From positions 372,001 to 436,000 of the forward strand of contig NZ_JAUQTB010000003.1 of assembly GCF_030580655.1 (NCBI RefSeq): 64,000 bases of DNA. Direction: 5' to 3'. A model generated the notes under the pieces. That model saw only the letters and a list, made by a program, of their open reading frames with translations, was not told where the DNA came from and ran no database searches. Position 1 is the stretch's first letter. Each line of letters starts with the position of its first letter. A program made the translations under genes and the position numbers. Shown piece by piece: positions 1-9,800 of this stretch. Source of the stretch: Paenibacillus lacisoli. GTDB taxonomy: Bacteria > Bacillota > Bacilli > Paenibacillales > Paenibacillaceae.

Positions 1-1007
1 TCTGCTCTCTGGAGTTCGAAGATCAGCGCCCGTTCTATGATTGGGTTATTGCCGAGTGTGAGATGGAAAGCCAGCCGCATCAATACGAATTTGGCCGCCT
101 GAACCTCGCTCAGACGGTAACGAGCAAGCGGAAGCTGAAGCTTCTGGTGGATGAAGGCCATGTCGATGGATGGGATGATCCGCGGATGCCAACCATTTCC
201 GGACTGCGCCGCCGCGGCTATACACCGGAAGCGCTGCGCAATTTTGTCTATGAGACTGGAATTTCCAAAGCCTACGGCGAAGTAGACCTGCAGGTGCTGG
301 AGCATTTCATCCGGGAAGATCTGAAGCTGAAGGCACCGCGTACGATGGCTGTATTGGACCCGTTGAAGGTGGTTATTACCAACTATCCGGAGGGCGAAGT
401 CGAATGGCTTGAGGCGGAGAACAATGTGGAGAATCCTGAAATGGGTAACCGCCAGATTCCATTCTCCCGCGAGATCTATATCGAACGTGAGGATTTCATG
501 GAGAATCCGCCGGCGAAGTACTTCCGTCTGTTCCCTGGCAACGAAGTGCGCCTGAAGCACGCCTATTTCATCAAATGCAACGAAGTGATTAAGGATGAGA
601 ACGGGGAAGTGGTGGAGATCCACTGCACATATGATCCTGAAACCAAGAGCGGCACTGGCTTTACCGGCCGTAAAGTGAAGGGCACCATTCACTGGGTTGA
701 AGCGACCCAGGCGGTGCCTGCTGAATTCCGTCTCTATGAGCCGCTTGTGAACGAAGAAGCAGCAGATGCCGGAGAAGATGCCGATGCACCGGCCAAAACA
801 TTCCTGGATGAGCTGAATCCGAACTCCTTGGAAATTGTGCATGGCTTTGTGGAGAAGAACATGATGGAAGCGAAGCCGCAGGACAAGTTCCAATTCTTCC
901 GTCACGGCTACTTTAATGTCGACACGAAGTTCTCGAAACCCGGACATCCGGTGTTTAACCGTGTTGTCTCACTGAAGAGCTCGTTTCAGCTTCCCAAACA
1001 AGGGTAA
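1..1007 (+). CDS. glnS: Glutaminyl-tRNA synthetase, C-terminal part (5' end outside window)
   Basis: Class I aminoacyl-tRNA synthetase that charges tRNA-Gln in the cytoplasm. The frame is open from base 3, with no start in view, so the gene begins left of the window. The first visible residues ([15 protein letters not shown]) match the end of the GlnRS catalytic domain. They are followed by the KMSKS-equivalent loop TSKRKL, the WDDPRMPT segment, and the beta-barrel anticodon-binding domain ending VFNRVVSLK. An acidic, alanine-rich stretch ([13 protein letters not shown]) sits in the second beta-barrel. There is no C-terminal YqeY fusion. Most Bacilli make Gln-tRNA with GatCAB instead, so a GlnRS here fits Paenibacillus. 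A terminator follows directly. Confidence 0.96.
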   Translation, partial: CSLEFEDQRPFYDWVIAECEMESQPHQYEFGRLNLAQTVTSKRKLKLLVDEGHVDGWDDPRMPTISGLRRRGYTPEALRNFVYETGISKAYGEVDLQVLEHFIREDLKLKAPRTMAVLDPLKVVITNYPEGEVEWLEAENNVENPEMGNRQIPFSREIYIEREDFMENPPAKYFRLFPGNEVRLKHAYFIKCNEVIKDENGEVVEIHCTYDPETKSGTGFTGRKVKGTIHWVEATQAVPAEFRLYEPLVNEEAADAGEDADAPAKTFLDELNPNSLEIVHGFVEKNMMEAKPQDKFQFFRHGYFNVDTKFSKPGHPVFNRVVSLKSSFQLPKQG

Positions 1008-1041
1008 AAGATAGTAGATAACTGTATAGGTTTTACCAGGA

Positions 1042-1078
1042 GGAGTCTGCCACCAGCAGGCTTCTTTTTGCTTTTTTT
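1042..1078 (+). terminator. Intrinsic terminator of glnS
   Basis: A 9-bp stem (GGAGTCTGC, positions 1042-1050, pairing with GCAGGCTTC, 1056-1064, including two G-T pairs) with a 5-nt loop is followed by T5-G-C-T7. It lies 35 bases after the glnS stop. Confidence 0.85.
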
Positions 1079-1115
1079 AGGTCATAATATGAATATTAAG
1101 ACATAAGGAGGACGT

Positions 1116-2396
1116 ATGGGACAGCAGGCGATTATCGCAATTATCGTATTTTTAGTTATTTACGCACTTATTATTTCGGAGAAAATTCACCGTACGATCC
1201 TTGCCATGCTGGGAGCTATTCTGATGGTTGTGCTCGGAATCGTCACTCAGGAGAAGGCGATCGAGCATATTGATTTTAATACGCTTGGGCTGCTGATCGG
1301 AATGATGATCATCGTAAGCGTTACTGCGGAGACCGGACTGTTCCGTTATGTGGCGGTCTGGGCGGCCAAGAAGGTGAAGGGGGAGCCCATACATATCATG
1401 GTGGTCCTCGCCATCATTACAGCCGTGGGCTCGGCTTTTCTGGACAATGTTACGACGGTGCTGCTGATCGTGCCGGTGACCTTTAGTATTACAAGACAGC
1501 TCAAAGTGAATCCAATCCCGTTCCTGATCACACAGATTCTGGCCTCGAATATCGGGGGGACCGCGACGATGATCGGCGATCCGCCGAACATCATGATTGG
1601 CAGTGCCGTGAAAGAATTGACGTTTATGGCATTCATCAGTAATCTGGCGCCAATCGCCATCCTGATCATAGCCGTGAATATTCCGCTCTTCATTCTGCTG
1701 TTCCGCAAGCAGATCAAGACGAGTGACGAGCTGAAGCAGGGCATTATGGATATGGATGAAAAGACCCTGATCAAGAACCGGCCGCTGCTGATCAAGAGCC
1801 TGAGTATTCTGCTGCTCACGATTATTGGTTTCTTCCTGCACCAGCTGCTCCATCTTGAATCAGCAACTGTTGCACTGGCCGGAGCATTCCTGCTGCTGCT
1901 TCTCACCGGGGAACATGTGATGGAGGAAGCACTGACACGGGTGGAATGGACAACGATTTTCTTCTTCGTAGGTTTGTTCGTACTGGTATCCGGGCTGGTG
2001 GAGACAGGGGTCATTGAGCAGCTGGCCGAGAAGGCGGTTGATCTGACCGGCGGGGAGCTGGTCGCAACCTCCATGCTGATTCTCTGGCTGAGTGCGATTG
2101 CTTCTGCTTTCCTCGATAATATCCCGTTCGTGGCAACGATGATTCCAATGATCCAGGATATGGGGAACATGGGTGTGGAGAATCTGGAGCCGCTGTGGTG
2201 GAGTCTGGCACTGGGCGCATGTCTGGGCGGTAACGGTACACTGATTGGCGCGAGTGCCAACCTGATTACAGCGGGTCTGTCCGCCAAGGAAGGGTACCCG
2301 ATTACCTTTATGAAATATCTGAAATACGGCCTGCCTTTCATGCTTTTGTCTGTTGTGCTGGCCAGCGGATACATTTATTTGCGGTATTTGATGTAA
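1116..2396 (+). CDS. ArsB/NhaD-type (ion transporter superfamily) permease
   Basis: Integral membrane transporter of the ArsB/NhaD/CitM group, 426 residues, with about 11-12 hydrophobic segments. Diagnostic features are two inverted halves, each with a re-entrant signature: SAFLDNVTTVL followed by GGTATMIGDPPNIMIG in the first half, and SAFLDNIPFVATM followed by GNGTLIGASAN in the second. The first ATG has an excellent ribosome site (AAGGAGG at 1105-1111, 4 nt before the start). It is monocistronic, between the glnS terminator and a convergent MFS gene. The substrate cannot be read from sequence: Na+/H+ exchange, arsenite or an organic anion are all possible. No arsR or arsC is nearby, which argues against a dedicated arsenic role. 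Confidence 0.85.
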   Translation: MGQQAIIAIIVFLVIYALIISEKIHRTILAMLGAILMVVLGIVTQEKAIEHIDFNTLGLLIGMMIIVSVTAETGLFRYVAVWAAKKVKGEPIHIMVVLAIITAVGSAFLDNVTTVLLIVPVTFSITRQLKVNPIPFLITQILASNIGGTATMIGDPPNIMIGSAVKELTFMAFISNLAPIAILIIAVNIPLFILLFRKQIKTSDELKQGIMDMDEKTLIKNRPLLIKSLSILLLTIIGFFLHQLLHLESATVALAGAFLLLLLTGEHVMEEALTRVEWTTIFFFVGLFVLVSGLVETGVIEQLAEKAVDLTGGELVATSMLILWLSAIASAFLDNIPFVATMIPMIQDMGNMGVENLEPLWWSLALGACLGGNGTLIGASANLITAGLSAKEGYPITFMKYLKYGLPFMLLSVVLASGYIYLRYLM

Positions 2397-2407
2397 ATAA
2401 AGAACAC

Positions 2408-2439
2408 AAGCAGGCATGGAATTTATTCCGTGCCTGCTT
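2408..2439. terminator. Bidirectional terminator shared by convergent transporter genes
   Basis: A perfect 14-bp stem (AAGCAGGCATGGAA, 2408-2421, with TTCCGTGCCTGCTT, 2426-2439) has a 4-nt loop TTTA. The loop contains the stop codon (TAA read on the minus strand, 2423-2425) of the leftward MFS gene, and the plus-strand gene stops 11 bases before the stem. Confidence 0.8.
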
Positions 2440-3691
2440 CTTTGCTTCCCGGCAGTGGAGGCTGATAGATATGGACCCGAAGCAGATACCAGATGACGGC
2501 AAAACCGCCGGCTGCACACAAGGCGAAGATCATGCACATTTTGTACATTATTTGGGCACCGAAACTCTGGAACAGCCAGCCTCCGATCAAAGTACCTAGC
2601 ACGCCAGAGAAGCCGCTCCATACGAGGACGAAGATAGCCTGCGCTGAGGCGCGGAACGGGCGGGGAATCAGGAGCAGCGCAAGCTGGCTGCCTGCATAAT
2701 AGAAGCCGCCGAGCGTCAATGACTGAAGCAGCTGTACCCATAAGGTTTGCAGCGGTGTGACTGCTTCGGCCATCAGCTCCCAGCGCAGGGCCGACATCAG
2801 GCAGAAGCACGCCAGCGCGGCGAAAAGAACCGTGATTTTATGCTTCAGATACCGTCTGTAAAGCTGAAAGGCCGCGACCTCAAGCAGAGAAGGGATGAGA
2901 ATGGCGATCCCAACCATGGTTTTGGTACCACCCAATTCGATCATATAGAGCGGCAGAAAGGCAGTATTGATAGTTAATGTAACGGTCATCGTCATTCCAA
3001 GCAGAAGGAAGGCGATAAAATAGCGGTTCGTGACCGAGCTGCGGATCCCACGCAGGGTGATGACAGCTTCCTGATCCCGGCCGGTTAATCGCGGCAGCAT
3101 GGAAGTGGCGGCGATGGAGCCCAGGAGCAGAAAGGTCAGGATGGTTGGCATCTCCACCATACCCAGCTTGTCCATCAGCACACCTGCTGCTGCAGCTGTT
3201 ACACCGCCCCCGGCGGAAGCCCACAGACGGTAAGTACTGTAAGACTGGCCATGCTGCGAGGTGTACCCCATCACGAGACTGCCGCTTTGTGTGAGGAGAG
3301 GGGTAAGGACAAAATAGAGCAGAACGGCCGACCAGGTCATCGCCTCATACGATGAGCTGCCGAACATCAGCTGGGCAAACAAAATGGTGAGCACGATCAT
3401 AAGAATCATAAGACGTGACAGATGCTGGGAGCGCATGCCTGCAATCCGCCAGAATGGATGGGCCGCCAGAGATACGATGGAACCCAGGGCAAGCAGGCTG
3501 CCGATATCGAACTTGTTCATGCCAATTTCCTGCAGATATAATGGGAAAAAGCCGATGAAAACGGACAATGCCCCGTATATAAAGAAAACGTGCAGCTTCA
3601 GGGGAATCCATGAAGCCTGCCGCTCGGGAAGTTGTTGCAAATGACAGCATTCCTTTCCAGACCGAATGGTGATGCTGGCTGAGGGAGACAT
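2423..3691 (-). CDS. MFS transporter
   Basis: Major facilitator superfamily permease of 422 residues with about 12 hydrophobic segments and a basic loop after TM2 (GMRSQHLSR). It resembles the MFS_1-like/nucleoside-symporter-like branch found in Bacilli. No substrate-specific motif is recognised. The ATG at 3691 has AGGAGG only 2 nt upstream. An in-frame TTG at 3640 has AAGGA at about 10 nt and would remove a hydrophilic N-terminus, so it is a realistic alternative start. The stop codon lies inside the loop of the shared terminator. It is divergent from mobA and probably monocistronic. Substrate and regulation are unknown. Confidence 0.85.
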   Translation of the reverse strand: MSPSASITIRSGKECCHLQQLPERQASWIPLKLHVFFIYGALSVFIGFFPLYLQEIGMNKFDIGSLLALGSIVSLAAHPFWRIAGMRSQHLSRLMILMIVLTILFAQLMFGSSSYEAMTWSAVLLYFVLTPLLTQSGSLVMGYTSQHGQSYSTYRLWASAGGGVTAAAAGVLMDKLGMVEMPTILTFLLLGSIAATSMLPRLTGRDQEAVITLRGIRSSVTNRYFIAFLLLGMTMTVTLTINTAFLPLYMIELGGTKTMVGIAILIPSLLEVAAFQLYRRYLKHKITVLFAALACFCLMSALRWELMAEAVTPLQTLWVQLLQSLTLGGFYYAGSQLALLLIPRPFRASAQAIFVLVWSGFSGVLGTLIGGWLFQSFGAQIMYKMCMIFALCAAGGFAVIWYLLRVHIYQPPLPGSKEAGTE

Positions 3692-3832
3692 GGCCTCCTG
3701 AATTCAGCGCTCCATTTCAATGTATCATGTGTTGGAAGGGGATACAAACCATTAACAGGACTTAATTCCAATTATATGGGAAAAAAGGTAGGGCTCTGAT
3801 GATTAGAACGGTAACAAAAGGGGGGACCTTCA

Positions 3833-4450
3833 ATGAAAATAACGGGTGCCATACTGGCTGGGGGAAAGTCCTCGCGAATGGGAAAGGACAAGGGGCTTCT
3901 GCCGCTGGAAGGCGGCACGGTGATTGACCATTTGCTGCAGCAAATGGAACCGGCCGTCAAGGAACGGCTGATATCGACGAATGAGCCGCAGGCGTACGCT
4001 TTTACAGGAATGCCTCTGATTACCGATAACACGCCAGGCCTGGGGCCGCTATCAGGAATACAGGCTATCCTGCAGCATTGTGCCGCAGCGGACGACTGCT
4101 GGTGCTTGGTGACTGCATGTGACATGCCTCTGGCTGACACAGGGCTGTACAGGGCGCTGGCTGCCTGTGCAGAAGAAGCCGGGCGGCAGGGGATGAACGC
4201 GGTTATTCCGGTCATACAAGGACGCATACAGCCGCTGCCGGGTATATACCATCCATCTGCTGCTCTAACGCTGAACCGTCCTATTCAGGAAGGCCGACTG
4301 AAGTTGATGGACTGGCTGGGAGAGCTTCAGGTGCTGTATGTCGATGATGAGACTCTGCGTTCTTATGGGGTGCATCATCCCGAGCGATTATTTTTTAATA
4401 TGAATACACCTGCGGGCTATGCGTATGTGCTTCGAGAGCTGCAGGAATGA
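3833..4450 (+). CDS. mobA: Molybdenum cofactor guanylyltransferase
   Basis: MobA couples GMP from GTP to Mo-molybdopterin to give the guanine dinucleotide cofactor (cytosolic). The N-terminal nucleotide-binding signature GAILAGGKSSRMGKDKG (residues 5-21) and the ACDMP metal-binding segment (Asp97) are both present. Length (205 residues) is normal, and the C-terminal NMNTP matches the family. The start is supported by a G-rich ribosome site (AAAGGGGGGACC) just upstream. moaA, an early step of the same pathway, lies 1 kb away on the opposite strand, so Moco genes are dispersed within this locus rather than in one operon. A strong hairpin terminator follows the stop. Confidence 0.93.
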   Translation: MKITGAILAGGKSSRMGKDKGLLPLEGGTVIDHLLQQMEPAVKERLISTNEPQAYAFTGMPLITDNTPGLGPLSGIQAILQHCAAADDCWCLVTACDMPLADTGLYRALAACAEEAGRQGMNAVIPVIQGRIQPLPGIYHPSAALTLNRPIQEGRLKLMDWLGELQVLYVDDETLRSYGVHHPERLFFNMNTPAGYAYVLRELQE

Positions 4451-4453
4451 CAG

Positions 4454-4501
4454 CAAGACCCACCGTCTGCCCGTAAGGGTCGGACAGGTGGGTCTTGTTA
4501 T
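4454..4501. terminator. Terminator between convergent mobA and chemoreceptor-like gene
   Basis: An 11-bp perfect stem (CAAGACCCACC, 4454-4464, with GGTGGGTCTTG, 4487-4497) encloses a smaller inner hairpin. Only a short T-run follows on the plus strand, so termination strength is moderate. The position between convergent genes fits a terminator. Confidence 0.65.
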
Positions 4502-4535
4502 GAAGCATAGATGTTTTAAAATTAGAAACAAGAAT

Positions 4536-5372
4536 CTAGTTTTTCGTCTGCAGAGATACCAGGGATTCAATGAAAGCCTTGAGCTCGCTGCTGACTTCGT
4601 TCAACCGTTCAATCGTGTCACTGAAATCGGTCATCAGCTCGACCTGACTGCTGCTTGAGTTTGTAATGCTGGTAATATCGCGTTCCATCTGCCGGATCGA
4701 CAGCTGTACGTTCCCGAGGGAATGCTCAATATTCTGGGTCGCTTCCTTCGTATGTACAGACAGCTTGCGCACCTCGCTGGCCACGACGCCAAATCCCGCC
4801 CCGGCCTCGCCGACACGTGCAGCTTCAATGGCTGCATTCAGTCCCAGCAGATTCGTCTGTTCGGAGATTTCCTTGATAAAGGAAGTAACTTTGTTCACAT
4901 CCTGTGAATTGGCTACGGCCTGGCGGCTGTTGTCCAAAACCTGGGTTGAGGCGGCTGTCAGCTGCCGGGATTGGGCGGCCACACTCTGTACCATATCCAG
5001 CAGCTGGCTGCTGATAGTCTCAATGCTGGACGTCAGCTGCTCGAGCTTCTCTTCATTCTTCAATGTGTAGGCTACAGCCAGTGTGCCAATGACCTGACCT
5101 TCCGCATCCTGGATCGGCATGGCAATGGAATCCACAGGGTATCCGTAAATATCAGCGGGTATCCGGTTAGCGGTAGTTTGTCCACGAAGTGCATTGTTCA
5201 GGGAGCGGTCATCCGGCGGGATCGGATCTCCTTCCCTGACACCAAGGTCCAGGTCGCTGGAGGGTGCATAGTAGCGGAACTCTTTCAGGTCCGTGACGCC
5301 GATCATAATGTCTTCTTTGGAAATGGTGCGAAAGTAAGGTGAAGCAAGAATAAGGGCCTGAAGGGTATCCAT
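4536..5372 (-). CDS. Soluble methyl-accepting chemotaxis-type signalling protein (YfmS-like)
   Basis: 278 residues with no transmembrane segment. Residues 1-105 form a small sensor-like domain (it ends [12 protein letters not shown], as in PAS/Cache-type folds). Residues 105-278 are a helical MCP signalling domain with the conserved hairpin tip around 169-204 ([19 protein letters not shown], then [12 protein letters not shown]). The size and the cytosolic single-domain layout resemble B. subtilis YfmS. It probably signals to CheA/CheW in the cytoplasm. The ligand is unknown. The ATG has AGGAG 11 nt upstream. It lies 41 bases downstream of moaA on the same strand, so co-transcription with a Moco gene is possible, and a link to redox or anaerobic sensing is conceivable but unproven. 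Confidence 0.82.
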   Translation of the reverse strand: MDTLQALILASPYFRTISKEDIMIGVTDLKEFRYYAPSSDLDLGVREGDPIPPDDRSLNNALRGQTTANRIPADIYGYPVDSIAMPIQDAEGQVIGTLAVAYTLKNEEKLEQLTSSIETISSQLLDMVQSVAAQSRQLTAASTQVLDNSRQAVANSQDVNKVTSFIKEISEQTNLLGLNAAIEAARVGEAGAGFGVVASEVRKLSVHTKEATQNIEHSLGNVQLSIRQMERDITSITNSSSSQVELMTDFSDTIERLNEVSSELKAFIESLVSLQTKN

Positions 5373-5413
5373 GGGTGTGTCATCTCCTAATGATGTTTAC
5401 AAATTGGTCAAGA

Positions 5414-6415
5414 TTAGCCCCCGATTTGAGACATTCGGCGAACCGTGGGCGTGTGGCTTTGTGTCTTCTTCTCCAGAGCGAGTGCCATTTCGTGGTTTTG
5501 GGGTTTCGTACCCAGCGCCTGCAGGAACAAGGCACGGATCGCAGCCGGGTCATGAACGACACGTCTTACATTATATTCATCGGACCAATAGAGGCAGGAT
5601 TTAATATGTCCGTCAGCGGTCAAGCGAAGCCGGTTGCAATTGTCGCAAAAATGCTCACTGACCGGGTGAATAAGCCCGAACGTGCCCGCAGCCCCTACCA
5701 CTCTGCTATTCTGGGAGGGTCCATTGCCGGAAGGGCCGGAGGTCTCTTCAACATCCCAGCCCTCTGTACGGCAGACGTCCAGAACGGTGTCCAGCGGCAG
5801 ATAGGACTGGCGCCAGGCGTCGCTTGCACTGCCGATAGGCATATATTCAATGAACCGGACATGCAGCGGCTGATCGAGCGTGAGTGCGATAAAATCACGG
5901 ATTTCATCGTCATTAATGCCTTTCATCAGCACCACATTCAGCTTAATCGGGCCAAGCCCTGCTTTACGGGCAGCCTCTATACCTTGAAGAACCTGCTGGA
6001 CATCTCCGCCGCGCGTAATCATCGCAAAACGGTCGGCGTGCAGGGAATCGAGGCTAATGTTGATGCGATTCAGTCCGGCATCCTTAAGCCGTTGTGCCTT
6101 CTTAGCCAGCAGTAATGCGTTGGTTGTGAGCGAAATATCCTCAATGCCCTCAATGGCTGAGATCATCCCGACGAGCTTCTCAATATCTTTGCGGACCAAC
6201 GGTTCACCGCCGGTTAGTCTGACCTTGCGGATGCCCATCGGAGCCAGCTCTCGCAGAACAGCGGTGATTTCTTCATAACTCATGATCTTGTCGTGTGGTT
6301 CAAACTCCATGCCTTCTGCCGGCATACAGTAGATACAGCGGAGGTTGCAGCGGTCGGTGACGGAGATCCGAATATAATCGTGTATCCGTCCGAACGAATC
6401 CTGTAGCAGTTCCAT
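5414..6415 (-). CDS. moaA: GTP 3',8-cyclase MoaA (radical SAM)
   Basis: First step of molybdenum cofactor synthesis: it rearranges GTP to 3',8-cyclo-dihydro-GTP, acting with MoaC. The N-terminal radical-SAM [4Fe-4S] cysteines are in CNLRCIYC (Cys23, 27, 30), and TGGEP is at 68-72. The second cluster is in [18 protein letters not shown] (Cys257, 260, 274). The C-terminal Gly-Gly needed for activity in the family is present (residues 332-333). Length of 333 residues is typical. The ATG is preceded by AGGGGG with 9-nt spacing. No moaC, moaE or moeA is visible in the window. Confidence 0.96.
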   Translation of the reverse strand: MELLQDSFGRIHDYIRISVTDRCNLRCIYCMPAEGMEFEPHDKIMSYEEITAVLRELAPMGIRKVRLTGGEPLVRKDIEKLVGMISAIEGIEDISLTTNALLLAKKAQRLKDAGLNRINISLDSLHADRFAMITRGGDVQQVLQGIEAARKAGLGPIKLNVVLMKGINDDEIRDFIALTLDQPLHVRFIEYMPIGSASDAWRQSYLPLDTVLDVCRTEGWDVEETSGPSGNGPSQNSRVVGAAGTFGLIHPVSEHFCDNCNRLRLTADGHIKSCLYWSDEYNVRRVVHDPAAIRALFLQALGTKPQNHEMALALEKKTQSHTPTVRRMSQIGG

Positions 6416-6608
6416 CCTGAAACGCCCCCTGTCAAAGATTTGTCTGAATCTATTCTATAAGCCTGCGGCTGATGATCTTAACGGTTATTAGACAGTATAA
6501 TGGAAATTGATTCAGATGGCGCGTAATGTGAGGTATTTTATTGCGAAAAATATTAAATTGTGCTGGGTCGCAGGCAGAAAAAAATGATGAATTTCGATAA
6601 ATAAAAGA

Positions 6609-6637
6609 TAGAAAGCGCTTGCAAAATAAGGTATAAT
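6609..6637 (+). promoter_or_regulatory. Promoter with overlapping CcpA (cre) site for the small RNA
   Basis: The -10 is a perfect TATAAT (6632-6637). Seventeen bases upstream is a weaker -35, TAGAAA (6609-6614). The 14-mer AGAAAGCGCTTGCA (6610-6623) fits the catabolite-responsive-element consensus at all but its first base and covers the -35 and spacer, a position expected to give repression by CcpA. The promoter points right, into an intergenic region with no coding gene on that strand. Confidence 0.55.
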
Positions 6638-6643
6638 CATCGT

Positions 6644-6726
6644 ACCGGTTCCCGTTTCCCCCTAAGAACAGGTCCGGAGCCATTGACTGTTCCTCGCTTC
6701 GAAGCGGTGAGGAGCAGTCCTTTTTG
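6644..6726 (+). ncRNA. Candidate small RNA with C-rich loop and intrinsic terminator
   Basis: From the predicted start (about 6644) to the T-run at 6720-6725 the transcript would be about 82 nt. The 5' part can fold as ACCGGTTC pairing with GAACAGGT (with an internal mismatch), exposing the loop CCGTTTCCCCCTAA. The 3' part is a strong terminator: GACTGTTCCTC (6685-6695) pairs with GAGGAGCAGTC (6709-6719), followed by T5. A C-rich unpaired loop plus terminator is typical of Gram-positive regulatory RNAs that pair with Shine-Dalgarno sequences (RoxS/RsaE, FsrA). No specific family is recognised. The rest of the moaA-RND gap (6416-6608) shows no gene. Confidence 0.5.
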
Positions 6727-6792
6727 CGGTGCTGGTTCAAAGCTCATCTTCGGCCGGCTCCGCACAGACAGATACATAGGTTCCATAGAAGA

Positions 6793-6828
6793 GAAGAAGC
6801 TCCCGGGAGAAATCCCGGGAGCTTCTTC
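6793..6828 (-). terminator. Terminator hairpin of the TetR-RND operon
   Basis: A perfect 16-bp stem, GAAGAAGCTCCCGGGA (6793-6808) with its complement (6813-6828), has a GAAA loop and lies 16 bases past the RND stop codon. The downstream T-run on the minus strand is poor, so it may act mainly as a 3' mRNA barrier. It also shields the operon from the oncoming small-RNA transcript. Confidence 0.6.
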
Positions 6829-6844
6829 ATCATTATTATTCAGT

Positions 6845-9800
6845 TTAGTCCTCAATCCGCTTGCGGCGGAACTTGGACAGGAATTCATAAACGACAGGTA
6901 CAATGACCAGGGTCAGCAGGGTAGAGCTGACGAGACCGCCGATAACGGTAATACCGAGTCCCTTGGAAATAATACCTGCGCTCTGTTCAAATCCGAGCAC
7001 AAGCGGCAGAAGAGCACCGATGGTTGCCAGCGCGGTCATCAGGATTGGACGCAGGCGGGTCGCTCCTGCCTCCAGGAGGGCCTCTCTTGTGCTGAGTCCT
7101 TCCTTCTCCTTATGAATAACACGGTCGATCAATACGATGGCATTCGTAACGACGATACCAATCAGCATGAGCGCGCCCATCAACGCGGATACATTCAGCG
7201 TCTCGCCGGCAATGGCCAGACCCACCATGGCACCGATGACGATGAACGGCAGGGAGAACAGGATGGCGAATGGCGCGAGGCCGCCGCCGAATGTCACAAC
7301 GAGCACGAAGTAAACAATCGCAATGGCTGCCAGCATGGCAAGGCCAAGCTGTGTGAACGTCTCGTTGATCTGTTCGGTTACTCCGCCGAAGGTTACGGTT
7401 ACGCCTTCAGGCAGATCCAGCTTATCGACCTTACTCTGCAGATTGGCCGATGCCTTCTGCACATCAGATGCAGTAATATCCGCTTTGACCTGTACAACCA
7501 TTTTGCCGTCTGTACGCTGGATGGAGTCAGGAGATGTCCCTTTCTCTACCTTCGCCACTTCCTTAATTGGAATCTGCAGTCCCAGCGGACTGGTTACGGT
7601 CTGATTCTCAATATCCGTGATAGAGGTATAGGCTTTGTTATCCGTCTGGATATACACCTTGTATTCCTTACCGTCAACCTCAACATCTGTCAGGACAGGA
7701 CGTTCACGTACGGGGCTAAGGACCATGGCCAGCTGACCCGCGGTAAGCCCGTAGGAGCTCAGCTTCTGCTGGTCTGCCACCAGCGTATATTGGTCATAAG
7801 AGGTGGACAGGCTGGTTTCGGCTTTCTCGAAGGACTGGGTATCTTCCTTCACGAGCTTCAAAATCTGATCGGCTGCCGGTTTGATCTGCTTCAAATTGTC
7901 GCCGAAGACACTTACATTCAGACTGCTGCCGCCCAGGCCGCCGCCCGAGAAGTTCATTTCGCTCCAAGTGCCTGTATTGACTTTCTGTTTCAGGCCCTCG
8001 ATCAGTTTTTCTTTCACGGCATCGAAATCCTTGGTGCCGTCCTTGTACTCAATATAAAACAGGGCGGATTTCGATGCACCGGGATTCAGTGGATTGCTGC
8101 CGCCGACCGAGTACTGCATTTTCTCCACACCCGGCTGGTCCAGAATATATTTCTCAACGGTTAGAGCACGATCCTTCACATCCTGGAGACGGGCTCCCGG
8201 TTCCGGATTGTACGTAATTGTCGCATTTTTCTGTTCTTCATCCGGCAGGAAGCTGGCGCCAACGAAAGGATAAAGGAACAAGCTTCCTACGAGCAGGATA
8301 ACGGCGATGGCCAGTGTTATCAGCTTATGGGACAGCGACCAGCGGAGGATCTTCTGATAGCCGCCTGCCATTTTACCCGGCTTCTCTTCATGGTTCTTCT
8401 TGTTCTTAAGTCCGCCGCGGAACAGGGAATGCGCCAGCATAGGAACAACCGTAATGGCCACCAACAAGGAGGCCAGAAGGGCAAACACCATTGTCAGGGC
8501 GAATGGCATGAACAGCTGCCCGACCATACCGCTGACCAGACTGAGCGGCAGGAAGACGGCGATGGTCACAATCGTGGAAGACATGATTGGCACGAACATC
8601 TCGCGAGTAGCCTCACGGATCAGTTCACGGCCTTTCAGCTTCTCATTCGACAGAGTCATTCGGCGGTAGATATTCTCAATTACGACGATGGAGTCATCCA
8701 CAACGCGCCCAATAGCTACAGTCATCGCGCCAAGGGTCATAATATTCAATGTGACATCCATCAGGTGCAGCACCACCAGGGCAATCAGCAGCGATAATGG
8801 AATCGAGATGATCGAGATGATGGTGGAACGAATGTTGCGCAGGAACAGGAGAATAATCAATACAGCGAATATGGCGCCGAACAATGCCTTAAACAGCATC
8901 GTATGGACAGAGTCCTCAATCGGCTGTCCCTGATCGAGGAGGACATCCATGCTGATGTTCGGGAACTGCTTCTGCAGCTCTTCGCTTTTATCCTTGACCG
9001 CATTGACTACATCAACGGTGTTGGCATCGTTAGCTTTGACGATCTGAACCCCGATGGATTCCTTGCCGTTAGTGCGTGAAATAGACTCGGCTTGGCCAAT
9101 CACTTCAATTGTGGCAATGTCGCTGAGTTTAACGGTCGGTATTCCTGCGCCCCCAGCAGCACTGCCCTGAGCTGCAGTTCCGGTGCTGCCTGGTACGGCG
9201 CCGGTATTAGCTCCGGCTGTGCCTGAAGGGGCTGCTCCCGTGCTGTTCTGGCCTGCACCGGCTCCCGGTACAACCGGAATAGTGAGATTCTTCAGATCAT
9301 CCAGGCTGACGATATTCCCGTCGACTACAACGGCCTTCTGGGATTTATCGAGCTCGAACAGGCCCAGAGGCGCACGTACAGCGGAGCCTTGAACGACGCC
9401 CTTGACGGTATCTTCGGTAAGGCCCAGCTCTTTCATTTTGGCCTGGTCAAAGGTGAGCTGTACTTCCTTCATATACTGTCCGGATACCTGCACGGAGGCA
9501 ACACCTGTGATGTCTTCCAGTGCCGGCTGGATATCGTTCTCTGTGATTCGGGTCAGATTCTCCAGGTTCTGATTCTTGTTATCCGATAGACTGAGCGAGA
9601 TGACGGGAAAAGAGCTGAGACTGAACCGCGTAATCTGCGGCTTCTGCACGCCATCCGGGAGGGTAACATCATTCAGCGCTTCCCGCACAGTGGCTGTGGC
9701 GTTATCGAGGTTGGTCCCGTAGTCAAATTCCAGGGTGATATTCGAGGCGTTCTCCATGGAGGTAGATTGAACCTGCTTGACACCATCGATGTTGCCAAGC

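Noticed and set aside
1346..2374. 342-codon open frame antisense to the ArsB/NhaD-type transporter
   Set aside because: The plus-strand protein has clear transporter motifs, while the antisense product is Arg/Ser-rich and unrecognisable.
6683..8164. 493-codon open frame on the plus strand
   Set aside because: It lies antisense to the well-conserved RND transporter, has no ribosome site or recognisable domain, and its composition is a complement artefact.
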